The notes under the pieces were generated by a model, which ran no database searches, was not told the DNA's origin, and saw only the letters and a list, made by a program, of their open reading frames with translations. From CAYUWG01 sp964448285 (GTDB taxonomy: Bacteria > Bacteroidota > Ignavibacteria > SZUA-365), in NCBI GenBank assembly GCA_964448285.1, contig CAYUWG010000039.1:1-34296 (forward strand): 34,296 bases of DNA, read 5' to 3'. Shown in pieces: positions 16,788 through 25,386 of this stretch (within the stretch, counting starts at the first letter, position 1; every line of letters starts with the position of its first letter). Made by a program: the position numbers and the translations under genes.

Positions 16788-19700
16788 ATGGAAACAGACA
16801 TCTATAGACCGAAGAACAAAATTCGATTCGTTACCGCAGCATCCCTCTTCGATGGGCATGACGTAAGCATCAACATCATGCGACGCATACTGCAAGCGTC
16901 AGGAGCGGAGGTTATTCATCTCGGACATAACCGCTCCGTCGCTGAAGTCGTCGATGCTGCAATTCAGGAAGACGTCCAGGGGATCGCGATTTCATCCTAT
17001 CAGGGCGGGCACGTCGAGTATCTCAAATACATGAAAGATCTCTTGCGGCAACGCGGCGCGCATCACGTGAAGATCTTCGCGGGCGGCGGCGGCGTCATCG
17101 TTCCGCATGAAATCGATGAGCTTCATGCGTACGGCATCGATAGGATCTTTTCGCCGCACGATGGACGCGACCTCGGTTTGCAGGGAATGATCAACGTGAT
17201 GCTCGAAGCGTGTGATTTTCAAACTGGCAAGAATAAAGCGCTTGCGGTTGCCGGTGACAGATTGCTCGTACGGGACACGCCGGTCGAACGAATCAACGGC
17301 CAGTTCAAAGCCGATCCACTGCTCCTTTCCGAAGCGATGACGCTCGTCGAGCATCATGAGACTCTTCGTTTCGATGCAAGCGTGATTCCTCACCCGCCCG
17401 TTTTGGGAATCACCGGTACTGGAGGAGCAGGCAAGTCTTCGCTCACCGATGAACTCGTGCGGCGTTTCCTCGTGCAGTTCCCGAACCTGACGATCGCGAT
17501 CCTTTCGGTCGATCCTTCGAAGCGCAGAACGGGAGGCGCGCTGCTCGGTGACCGAATCCGTATGAACGCGATTGCGACGACGGATCCCGAAGGAAACAAG
17601 CGTGTGTTCATGCGCTCATTCGCAACGCGCACTGCTAACACGGCGATTTCACCGGCACTCCTGCGTGCAATAGACCTTGCGAAGATCGCCGCTTATGATT
17701 TGATCATCATCGAAACTGCCGGCATCGGCCAGTCCGATTCTGCGATCATCGACATCGTGGATGTTTCGATGTATGTCATGACACCGGAGTACGGTGCGCA
17801 GACACAGCTTGAAAAGATCGACATGCTCGACCTTGCCGACATCGTCGTGTTGAACAAATTCGAAAAGCGCGGAGCCGAGGATGCGCTGCGCGATATCCGT
17901 AAGCAGTACCGGCGTAATCGCGATCTCTTCGATGTTCCCGATGAAGCTCTGCCGGTCTTCCCAACGATCGCAAGCCAGTTCAACGACATTGGGACGAACC
18001 ATCTCTTCCATCACGTCGTGCGTAAAATCGATGAGCGCTGCGGGACGAAATGGAGTACGGACTTCGGCAAAGGCTACGGGCTTCCGAATAAATCCGCGGT
18101 CATTCCTCCAGAACGCACGCGGTATCTCTCGGACATCGCGGACACCGTTTCAACCTATAAACGATGGGGCAAAGAGCAATCCACGTTCGCGCGAAAATGG
18201 TATCAGCTCGTCGGTGCGAAAGAGGCGCTCCATGACGCAGCAGGAAGAAAGGAATTGAAGATCACCGGTGAATCGGGCGTCGTCGAGATTGCATCCGAAG
18301 GCTTGAACCGTGAACTCATCTCAGCACTCGACCAGCAGATTACACTCTATCGCGAGAAAGTCTCGCCGGAGAATCGTGCACTCCTTGAGAAATGGGAAGA
18401 CGCGAAGCAAGCGTATCGTCAGGAGCAACTCGTGACGCGCATTCGCGAGAGGGAAATCGTCACCGAACAGTTTTACACTACGCTGTCCGGCACGAAAATC
18501 CCGAAGGTCAGCATGCCGATGTTTGAAGACTGGGGCGACATCCTTTCGTGGATCCTTCTCGAAAACGTACCGGGAAGTTTTCCTTACACCGCCGGCGTCT
18601 TTCCTTTCAAACGCGAGAACGAAGACCCAACACGCATGTTCGCAGGCGAAGGGACGCCTGAGCGAACGAACCGCCGTTTTCATTTCGTCTCCGAAGGACT
18701 TCCGGCGAAGCGCCTTTCAACAGCGTTCGATTCCGTGACGCTCTACGGCGAAGATCCTCACGAACGACCGGACATCTACGGGAAGATTGGAAACTCCGGC
18801 GTTGCCATCTGCACGCTCGACGATATGAAGAAACTCTATTGTGGGTTCGACCTCTGTGCGGAGAACACAAGCGTCTCGATGACGATCAACGGACCGGCGC
18901 CAATGATACTCGCGATGTTCATGAACACTGCTATCGATCAACAGATCGAAAAATGGCTCGTGCTCAACGATAGGTATGGAGCAGCGAGAAAAGCGATCGA
19001 GGCATGGTTCGAAGAGAAAGGCATGAAGCGTCCTGTCTATGCGGGAGTCGATGACATGGAAAAAGTCTGGGATGAGTTAGGGAATCCCTCGCAGTTCGAA
19101 GCCGGTGCATCGGTGCATCGTTACTTCGGACTTGGCCTTCTCGGTGTTCACGGAGTTTTTCTCGTTGAGAAAGGGATCATCACACGTGAGATGTATGGAA
19201 GCCTGAAAGCGAAGGCGATGTCGGTTACGCGCGGTACCGTGCAAGCGGACATTCTCAAGGAAGACCAGGCGCAGAACACATGCATCTTTTCGACGGAGTT
19301 CGCTCTGAAGATGATGGGCGACATCCAGGAAAACTTCATCCGCAATAGAGTGCGCAACTACTACTCGGTCTCCATCAGCGGATACCACATTGCCGAAGCA
19401 GGAGCGAATCCGATCACCCAGCTCGCTTTCACGCTTGCCAACGGATTTACCTTCGTCGAATACTACCTCTCACGCGGCATGAAGATCGACGACTTCGCGC
19501 CGAATCTTTCCTTCTTTTTCTCAAACGGCATCGACGCGGAGTATGCCGTAATCGGAAGAGTGGCGCGGCGCATTTGGTCCGTTGCCATGAAACAGTTGTA
19601 CGGCGCAAATGACCGCTCGCAAAAATTGAAGTACCACATTCAAACGAGCGGACGAAGTCTGCACGCGATGGAGATCGACTTCAACGACATCCGCACCACG

Positions 19701-20336
19701 CTGCAAGCGCTGTACGCGATTTACGACAACTGCAATTCGCTCCACACCAACGCATACGATGAAGCCATCACAACGCCGACCGAGGAAAGTGTCCGGCGCG
19801 CTCTTGCGATTCAGATGATCATCAATCGCGAACTCGGCCTCGCGAAAAATGAGAATCCACTGCAAGGCGCCTTCATCATCGAAGAGCTTACAGACTTAGT
19901 TGAAGAAGCGGTGCTTATGGAGTTCAGAAGGATCTCCGACCGTGGCGGCGTGCTCGGCGCAATGGAGACCATGTACCAGCGCGGGAAGATTCAGGAAGAG
20001 TCGATGCTCTACGAGCAAAAGAAACACAGCGGTGAGCTCCCCATTGTCGGCGTGAACATGTTCCTTCGACCTCCGCATCTCACCGGTCCTGAAGCGCAAC
20101 CGACCGAGTTGATACGCTCGACCGCGGACGAAAAAAGACAGCAGATCGAAAACCTTCGAGCATTTCAAAAGCGCAATGCCGGGAAAGGAGAAAGTGCGAT
20201 TGCAGGAATCCAGCATGTCGCACAGTCGCACGGCAATATATTCGACGAACTTCTCGAAGCGGTGAAGTACGCATCTCTCGGACAGATATCGCAGGCATTG
20301 TACGAAGTCGGCGGGCAGTATCGGAGAAACATGTGA
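16788..20336 (+). CDS. icmF: Fused isobutyryl-CoA mutase (B12-dependent, with G-protein chaperone domain)
   Basis: Interconverts isobutyryl-CoA and n-butyryl-CoA using adenosylcobalamin. The 1182-residue chain has the IcmF order: B12-binding domain first (D22-G23-H24-D25, H24 being the cobalt ligand; GGGG loop ~100), then a MeaB-like GTPase that loads and guards the cofactor (P-loop GITGTGGAGKSS from 207; NKFEKRG as base motif), then the TIM-barrel mutase domain (from ~570). By alignment to methylmalonyl-CoA mutase by eye, Tyr89 corresponds to F618 (RMFAGEGTPE) and Arg207 to Q829 (EDQAQNTCIF); Phe/Gln is the isobutyryl-CoA pattern, not methylmalonyl (Tyr/Arg) or pivalyl (Leu/His). The chain is somewhat longer than the ~1090 residues usual for IcmF. 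Confidence 0.95.
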   Translation: METDIYRPKNKIRFVTAASLFDGHDVSINIMRRILQASGAEVIHLGHNRSVAEVVDAAIQEDVQGIAISSYQGGHVEYLKYMKDLLRQRGAHHVKIFAGGGGVIVPHEIDELHAYGIDRIFSPHDGRDLGLQGMINVMLEACDFQTGKNKALAVAGDRLLVRDTPVERINGQFKADPLLLSEAMTLVEHHETLRFDASVIPHPPVLGITGTGGAGKSSLTDELVRRFLVQFPNLTIAILSVDPSKRRTGGALLGDRIRMNAIATTDPEGNKRVFMRSFATRTANTAISPALLRAIDLAKIAAYDLIIIETAGIGQSDSAIIDIVDVSMYVMTPEYGAQTQLEKIDMLDLADIVVLNKFEKRGAEDALRDIRKQYRRNRDLFDVPDEALPVFPTIASQFNDIGTNHLFHHVVRKIDERCGTKWSTDFGKGYGLPNKSAVIPPERTRYLSDIADTVSTYKRWGKEQSTFARKWYQLVGAKEALHDAAGRKELKITGESGVVEIASEGLNRELISALDQQITLYREKVSPENRALLEKWEDAKQAYRQEQLVTRIREREIVTEQFYTTLSGTKIPKVSMPMFEDWGDILSWILLENVPGSFPYTAGVFPFKRENEDPTRMFAGEGTPERTNRRFHFVSEGLPAKRLSTAFDSVTLYGEDPHERPDIYGKIGNSGVAICTLDDMKKLYCGFDLCAENTSVSMTINGPAPMILAMFMNTAIDQQIEKWLVLNDRYGAARKAIEAWFEEKGMKRPVYAGVDDMEKVWDELGNPSQFEAGASVHRYFGLGLLGVHGVFLVEKGIITREMYGSLKAKAMSVTRGTVQADILKEDQAQNTCIFSTEFALKMMGDIQENFIRNRVRNYYSVSISGYHIAEAGANPITQLAFTLANGFTFVEYYLSRGMKIDDFAPNLSFFFSNGIDAEYAVIGRVARRIWSVAMKQLYGANDRSQKLKYHIQTSGRSLHAMEIDFNDIRTTLQALYAIYDNCNSLHTNAYDEAITTPTEESVRRALAIQMIINRELGLAKNENPLQGAFIIEELTDLVEEAVLMEFRRISDRGGVLGAMETMYQRGKIQEESMLYEQKKHSGELPIVGVNMFLRPPHLTGPEAQPTELIRSTADEKRQQIENLRAFQKRNAGKGESAIAGIQHVAQSHGNIFDELLEAVKYASLGQISQALYEVGGQYRRNM

Positions 20337-20354
20337 AAGGGCTTATCGCCTGAC

Positions 20355-21215
20355 ATGATTATCAAGACCATCGGCGTCATCGGGTCGGGAACGATGGGCG
20401 GCGGTATTGCTATCGCGGCTGCACTTTCGGATCATCGCGTGCTGCTCAATGATGTTTCTAAGGACGTCATCGACGCATCACTCGAACGGATCAAAAAAGT
20501 ACTTCAGGCTTCCGTTGATAAGGGAAAACTCAGTGCAGTGGCGATGCACTCCGCGGTGAGCGCAATGGAACCTGCCGTGAACTATGAAGCGCTCGGATCT
20601 GCAGACCTTGTCATTGAGGCGGCGCCGGAATCCATCGAACTCAAGAAGAACCTCTTCAGTGAGCTTTCACGAATCTGTCATCCAGATGCCATCCTCGCTA
20701 CGAACACTTCCTCACTGAGCATCACAACGATCTCCACTTCAGCGCACCGACCTGAGTGCGTTGTCGGAATGCATTTCTTCAATCCTGCGCACATCATGAA
20801 GCTGGTCGAAGTCGTGATGGGCCGTTTTACCTCTGATGCTGTCGTCGCAACAGTGATGGCGCTCGCAGAAAAGATGGGCAAGACTCCGGTGCGCGTGAAG
20901 GACACGCCCGGGTTCATCGTCAATCGCGTCGCGCGTCCGTTTTACAACGAAGCTCTGCGCATTTCCGAAGACGGCGTTGCTGACATCCCGCAGATCGATC
21001 GCATCATGAAAGCGCATGGTTTCCGAATGGGACCGTTCGAACTCATGGACCTTATCGGAAACGACGTGAACTACGAGGTGACTCGGTCGCTCTTCGAAGC
21101 ATTCCACTACGATCCGCGGTACAGGCCTTCGCACATTCAGCGAGCATACGTGGAAGCCGGACAACTCGGGAAAAAGACAGGCCGGGGATTTTACGATTAC
21201 GGGGACAAGGAATGA
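20355..21215 (+). CDS. 3-hydroxyacyl-CoA dehydrogenase (3-hydroxybutyryl-CoA dehydrogenase-like)
   Basis: This is a 286-residue NAD(P)-dependent enzyme oxidising (S)-3-hydroxyacyl-CoA to 3-ketoacyl-CoA or the reverse. The Rossmann motif is GSGTMGGGIA (10-19) and the acidic end of beta-2 is D33. S119 (in NTSS), H140 (MHFFNP) and E152 (KLVEVV) form the catalytic site. The C-terminal domain has DTPGFIVNRVARPFYNEA and GPFELMDLIGNDVN. Its length is that of Hbd/FadB2. It could equally be the first half of a PaaH-type enzyme whose second C-terminal domain is encoded by the next gene, which it overlaps by ATGA. With icmF and the PaaG-like gene it makes a short acyl-CoA cluster. Confidence 0.92.
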   Translation: MIIKTIGVIGSGTMGGGIAIAAALSDHRVLLNDVSKDVIDASLERIKKVLQASVDKGKLSAVAMHSAVSAMEPAVNYEALGSADLVIEAAPESIELKKNLFSELSRICHPDAILATNTSSLSITTISTSAHRPECVVGMHFFNPAHIMKLVEVVMGRFTSDAVVATVMALAEKMGKTPVRVKDTPGFIVNRVARPFYNEALRISEDGVADIPQIDRIMKAHGFRMGPFELMDLIGNDVNYEVTRSLFEAFHYDPRYRPSHIQRAYVEAGQLGKKTGRGFYDYGDKE

Positions 21216-21916
21216 ACATTCTCTTTGTCGGTCCGACAGAGCTTGTTTCTGAGTGGATTTCTCTAAGTGATGCTCACAGGTGCTTCGTACTTGGAAAAAC
21301 AGACAAGCTCTCGTCAAAGGCCAAACACGTCGATGATTTGAATGAAATTGATGACCTCGATCTTGTGCTCGATCTTCACGTGGAGTTTTCGAAGAAACGC
21401 CGGAAGATGCTGCGTGCAATCCACAAGCGCTATAGAAGTAGCGTGAATGTCCTCACGAACTCTGTAGCGATCACCGCCACTGACGTTTCTGAGGCAACAG
21501 GATTATGCGAGCAATTGACCGGCGTTGCCGCACTGCCGGGTTTGCTCGAATCCGGCATCGTCGAGCTTTGCAGACCGTACGACGCGGCACGAGAAATTCC
21601 AGAACTTGTGTTGGAATATTTTTCTTCCATCGGCAAGAGATCCGAGCATGTATCCGATGAGGTCGGTATGGTCTTCCCGCGTATCATCTCAATGATCGTG
21701 AACGAAGCAGTCGTTGCGCTTCAGCAAGGCGTTGCCGATGAAGATGCGATCGACACCGCGATGAAATTAGGCGTCAACTATCCTTTAGGCCCTTTCGCCT
21801 GGGGCAAGCGGTTAGGATTTGCGAACGTGTACACGATCCTCCGCGCACTCCATGCAGAGACGGGTGATGACCGCTACCGGCCTGCGACGCTGATGAAGAA
21901 GATGGGGAGAGCGTGA
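21212..21916 (+). CDS. 3-hydroxyacyl-CoA dehydrogenase-like protein with degenerate NAD domain
   Basis: This is a 234-residue protein. The last ~90 residues are a recognisable 3HCDH C-terminal domain (VFPRIISMIVNEAVVALQQG, then AIDTAMKLGVNYPLGPFAW), closest to the second C-terminal domain of PaaH-type enzymes. The first ~140 residues have the length and rough pattern of a small Rossmann domain (MNILFVGPTE at the start), but GxGxxG is missing, the NTSS segment reads LTNSVAIT, and the HFFNP catalytic His is absent (VAALPGLLESG). It is therefore unlikely to bind NAD in the usual way and may be a structural or regulatory partner of the preceding dehydrogenase, to which it is coupled by ATGA overlap. 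No frameshift or internal stop is seen. The function is inferred. Confidence 0.75.
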   Translation: MNILFVGPTELVSEWISLSDAHRCFVLGKTDKLSSKAKHVDDLNEIDDLDLVLDLHVEFSKKRRKMLRAIHKRYRSSVNVLTNSVAITATDVSEATGLCEQLTGVAALPGLLESGIVELCRPYDAAREIPELVLEYFSSIGKRSEHVSDEVGMVFPRIISMIVNEAVVALQQGVADEDAIDTAMKLGVNYPLGPFAWGKRLGFANVYTILRALHAETGDDRYRPATLMKKMGRA

Positions 21917-22053
21917 CACGCTGCTTGTTGAAAAGAAAGCATAAGCGCGTAGTTCGCTAACACACTATCTGGTCGAGTTCTTGTCTTACGAAGTTCAGTT
22001 GGACAGCACCGTGAGTAATACATCTATTCAAGGCGCAGAGGACATTTCGTCGC
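21917..22053. other. Convergent intergenic gap with no recognisable element
   Basis: This 137-base gap lies between the ends of the dehydrogenase-like gene (plus) and the DUF6448-type gene (minus). I find no stem-loop with a T-run, so termination here must be Rho-dependent or use a signal I cannot see. Confidence 0.5.
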
Positions 22054-22698
22054 TCAGTGTTTGTGTTCCTTATCAGGTTGCGGTTCAGCCTCGTGCTCGT
22101 GCGCTCCGCCGGCACCTTCTGCCGCCTGATAGAGTCGCTCGACAAAATGGATGAACTCGACATATGCGAAAACGTATTCGCGACCTGCCGTAACGTTATC
22201 GGTCTTGAAATTCTTTTTGTGTACAACTGCATGAAAGTGCATTTCGATGCTCTCACGAATTGCATGGTTCAATCGGTCGAGTATTTCCTTCACGGTCCCC
22301 TTTTCGATCGCACGCTCGGCAGCGTGGATGCCCGGCTCTATTGCGGTTTCAGAAGACTTGATCCCCGTGTAGGGCACACCCTCACCCTCACGATGAATAC
22401 GAACGAGCGTTTCGAAGAAATACATATCGGCTAACTCCTTCGCAACGCCGTTGAGCTTCCGCACTTCGAGCGTCTTGTTGAAAGCTTCTTTGATACGCGT
22501 CTCATCCGACTTGCGGACCCAGATAAGTGCATGGTTGACGTTGCCGGTTTCAAGAGCCTTCTTCGCAGCGAGAACGACCGGGCCGTTCATCGTATCGCAA
22601 TGAGCTGATGCCGTGTTCGGCAAGACGAGTGCTAAGAGAACGATAGCAAATACGATTGCTATCTTCAGCGGTATTGTGGTAATCATTGTAACCCTCAT
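22054..22698 (-). CDS. DUF6448-type secreted protein with His-rich tail
   Basis: This is a 214-residue exported protein; it looks like the DUF6448 family from its HCDTMNGPVV start, KALETGNVNHALIWV and ELADMYFFETLVRIHREGEG segments. A signal peptide (1-32) ends in NTASA, so the predicted mature chain begins His-Cys-Asp. The rest is mostly helical, with scattered His (MHFHAVVH, EFIHFVERLYQ) and a C-terminal tail rich in His and Glu (197-214), which suggests metal binding. The ATG at 22698 overlaps the upstream stop (ATGA); an in-frame ATG at 22686 preceded by GAGGG is an alternative start. It is last in the run that begins with the exporter genes. No biochemical function is known to me. Confidence 0.8.
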   Translation of the reverse strand: MRVTMITTIPLKIAIVFAIVLLALVLPNTASAHCDTMNGPVVLAAKKALETGNVNHALIWVRKSDETRIKEAFNKTLEVRKLNGVAKELADMYFFETLVRIHREGEGVPYTGIKSSETAIEPGIHAAERAIEKGTVKEILDRLNHAIRESIEMHFHAVVHKKNFKTDNVTAGREYVFAYVEFIHFVERLYQAAEGAGGAHEHEAEPQPDKEHKH

Positions 22699-23126
22699 TG
22701 TTTTGTTGATCGATCAATTCCCAATAACTGGGGTTTATTACTTGCAGATGTTTTCCACGTTAGGAATGCAATGAGAAGCCAAATCCCCGTGCGCAAAATC
22801 ATTGCCTGGATACTATGCGCAGAGACATTCCCGTTCGAGTGGAACATTGCGGCGACGATTGCAAGCACAACGAAATGTGCAAGCATAATCATTACTGCTA
22901 AAGTGCGTGCGGTGCGATGGTTCATCCAAATCGCTACACTCGTGACAACTCCAACCACACCCATAACGACGTTGTAAATCAGCAGCCATTGCAAAACGAT
23001 GTAATCCGGTTGGACGATGTGAAGCAGAACGCGTGAACCTTCGATAATGGTGAGCAGGCTGAAGCCGAATGCAATGACTGCTGCTCCTCTTTGAAGGATT
23101 TTTCGCGAGAGAGGGGATTCTAACAT
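22695..23126 (-). CDS. Small four-helix integral membrane protein, unknown function
   Basis: This is a 143-residue protein with four predicted transmembrane helices (~13-36, 43-67, 73-94, 105-123), short loops and a polar C-terminus (KTSASNKPQLLG...). I see no catalytic motif and recognise no family. It starts 3 bases after the stop of the last ABC-2 permease gene and overlaps the DUF6448-type gene by ATGA, so it lies in the same transcription unit as the exporter. It could be an accessory subunit of the exporter or a partner of the DUF6448 protein; this is inference from position only. Confidence 0.75.
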   Translation of the reverse strand: MLESPLSRKILQRGAAVIAFGFSLLTIIEGSRVLLHIVQPDYIVLQWLLIYNVVMGVVGVVTSVAIWMNHRTARTLAVMIMLAHFVVLAIVAAMFHSNGNVSAHSIQAMILRTGIWLLIAFLTWKTSASNKPQLLGIDRSTKQ

Positions 23127-23129
23127 AGA

Positions 23130-24254
23130 TTATCCAAGTTTATTTTTGAATCGTAAAACTGCCAAAGTCAGGATCGCAACGCCGAATACTATCAGTGCAA
23201 GCCCTTGATGCCATAATTCCGCAACACCAATTCCTTTGAGAAATATGCCTCGTATGATGACGATGTAATATCGAAGGGGAATTCCGAAGGTCGTGTATTG
23301 AATCCACTGCGGCATGTTCTCAATAGGAAAGGCGAAACCCGACAGGTAGAGAAACGGCATGAAGATGAAGAACTGTGCCGTCATCATCGCTTGTTGTTGC
23401 GTTTTGGAAATTGTCGATACGAAAAGACCGAGACCGAGTGTTGTCAGGAGAAAAAGACCACTCAAGCCCAGTAGAAGTGGAATGCTGCCGCGCAAGGGTA
23501 CCTCGAACCACCAACGTGTGACACCTAAAACGAGTATGACGTCAACGATACCAATCACGGCAAAGGGCAGAAGCTTCCCAATGATTAACTGGTAAGGTTT
23601 TATCGGTGTGACAAGTAACTGTTCGAGAGTTCCGATTTCCTTCTCTTTCACGATACCGAGAGAAGTCAGAGTCATCGTAATGATCATGAGAACCATGGCA
23701 AGCACACCCGGTACCATGAAGTTTCGACTCTTCAATTCCGGATTGTACCATACTCTCGTTTCAGCGCTGACTGTTGCGGGGCGGTTCATGCCTGTGCGTT
23801 CAATCGTCTCCGCGATGATTTTCTGTGAATAGGTCGCTGTGATTTGTGATGCGAAGTTGAGACTGATTCCGGCAGAATTCGCATCACTTCCATCAGCAAT
23901 GAGTTGTACCGTCGTCGGTTTCTTTGCGATGAGGTTATCGGAAAAATCGTATGGAATGACGAGGGCAAGCCAGACCGTACCGTTTTCGATAAGTTGGTCG
24001 ATTGCGTCGAGGGAGTGCACTTCATGTTCGATTGTGAAATATCCCGATTGAACGAACGACTCGACATATTCACGACTCATCGCCGATTTGTCCTGATTAT
24101 AAATAACCATAGGGATATCCCGGATATCGGTTGTCGCGGCATATCCAAGAATGACAAGCTGAAGAACCGGTGCAACGAAAGATAACCCCATCATCCGTTT
24201 GTCTCTACGAAACTGGATCAGTTCTTTAATAATGATGTGATAGATGGTTTTCAT
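23130..24254 (-). CDS. ABC-2 type exporter permease (YbhR/YbhS-like), second subunit
   Basis: This is a 374-residue inner membrane permease. One N-terminal helix (~22-42, preceded by the FRRDKRMMGLSFVAPVLQL elbow) is followed by a ~150-residue periplasmic domain (VIYNQDKSAMSREYVESF, then VQLIADGSDANSA), and five helices in the C-terminal half with the conserved KEKEIGTLEQLLVTP coupling segment. The FRRDK and NQDKS motifs are typical of the YbhR/YbhS/YhhJ group. It pairs with the related permease encoded immediately upstream (1 base apart) to form the channel of a tripartite exporter. The substrate is not predictable; E. coli YbhFSR relatives affect sensitivity to some antibiotics and sodium/lithium extrusion. 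Confidence 0.9.
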   Translation of the reverse strand: MKTIYHIIIKELIQFRRDKRMMGLSFVAPVLQLVILGYAATTDIRDIPMVIYNQDKSAMSREYVESFVQSGYFTIEHEVHSLDAIDQLIENGTVWLALVIPYDFSDNLIAKKPTTVQLIADGSDANSAGISLNFASQITATYSQKIIAETIERTGMNRPATVSAETRVWYNPELKSRNFMVPGVLAMVLMIITMTLTSLGIVKEKEIGTLEQLLVTPIKPYQLIIGKLLPFAVIGIVDVILVLGVTRWWFEVPLRGSIPLLLGLSGLFLLTTLGLGLFVSTISKTQQQAMMTAQFFIFMPFLYLSGFAFPIENMPQWIQYTTFGIPLRYYIVIIRGIFLKGIGVAELWHQGLALIVFGVAILTLAVLRFKNKLG

Positions 24255-24255
24255 T

Positions 24256-25386
24256 TCAAGCGGTCTTCCTCAAAAGGCGTACGGAACTGATGCCGAGTGT
24301 GATTAACGCGAAGATGGAGAGATAAAGGAGTTGATTCCAGAATACCTCCGGTCCGACTCCTTTAAGCATGATATCACGAAGGGCGATCAGGAAGAACTTC
24401 GGCGGCGAAAGATTGGAAATGATTTGCAGCACGATGGGCATGCTTCGAATCGGAAAGATGAAACCCGATAGTATCAACGATGGCAACAGTGTCGTAAAGA
24501 CGGACATGATAAAAGCAACCTGTTGCGTTTGCGCTATTGTAGAAATGAGCAGACCCTGGCCAAGACCCGCAAAAAGAAAAATAATGATAGCTACATAAAG
24601 CCAGATGAAACTCCCACGAACCGTGATATCGAAAACGAGGTAGCCAATGACGAGCACGAAAACAGAAGATACGAGTGCGATGAGCAGGTATGAGAACGTC
24701 TTGCCGAGAATGATCTCGACCGTGTGAAGGCGGGAGACCATCATTTGATCCATCGTTCCACGTTCCTTTTCCCGAACGACGGAGAGCGAGGTGGAGACAA
24801 CTGAGCTAAGCATGAGAATGAAACCGATCAATCCGGGGATGAGAAATTTCGGGCTGAGCAGCTCCGGATTGTACCATACACGTGGCTGGATATTCACCGG
24901 GAAATATGCTGTCCTGCCGAAACGCGCGAGGGTCTCAGTAGTGAGTTTGGAGGAATACGTTTGTATAACCGCGTTGATATACCCAAGAGCTGCAGTTGCC
25001 GTATTTGAATTAGAGCCGTCGACGAGTATCTGCAGCTTCGTGTTCTTGCCGGCCAAAATGTTCTTTGAGAAATCCGGCGGCAGGATAATCGCAATGAGCG
25101 CATTCTCGCGATTCAATAACGTATGGATCTCATCATAACTCTCAACGGTGTGGTTGAAATCGAAGTACTCTGAGTTCGAAAAACTCCTGACGAACTCCCG
25201 GCTCGTCGATGATTTATCCTGATCGAATACAGCGACGGAAATATGCTTCACATCGAAGTTCAGGGCGAAGCCGATAAGCAACACGAGAAATGCAGGAAAC
25301 GCGAGCAGTACGCTGAGTGAGCGAGGGTCACGTCGTATCTGTCGAAATTCTTTTATGACAATTGGACGGATGCGCTCGATGTTCAT
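24256..25386 (-). CDS. ABC-2 type exporter permease (YbhR/YbhS-like), first subunit
   Basis: This is a 376-residue permease with the same plan as its downstream neighbour: an elbow helix with KEFRQIRRDPRSL, TM1 (~27-45), a periplasmic domain with FDQDKSSTSREFVRSF and LQILVDGSNSNTA, then five helices with VREKERGTMDQMMVSRL as the coupling segment. Shared motifs (DQDKS, SREFV/SREYV, D-GS-N, VWYNPEL) show that the two permeases are ancient duplicates that form a heterodimer. The start overlaps the stop of the ATPase gene (25383) by ATGA, as expected for stoichiometric subunits. Confidence 0.9.
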   Translation of the reverse strand: MNIERIRPIVIKEFRQIRRDPRSLSVLLAFPAFLVLLIGFALNFDVKHISVAVFDQDKSSTSREFVRSFSNSEYFDFNHTVESYDEIHTLLNRENALIAIILPPDFSKNILAGKNTKLQILVDGSNSNTATAALGYINAVIQTYSSKLTTETLARFGRTAYFPVNIQPRVWYNPELLSPKFLIPGLIGFILMLSSVVSTSLSVVREKERGTMDQMMVSRLHTVEIILGKTFSYLLIALVSSVFVLVIGYLVFDITVRGSFIWLYVAIIIFLFAGLGQGLLISTIAQTQQVAFIMSVFTTLLPSLILSGFIFPIRSMPIVLQIISNLSPPKFFLIALRDIMLKGVGPEVFWNQLLYLSIFALITLGISSVRLLRKTA

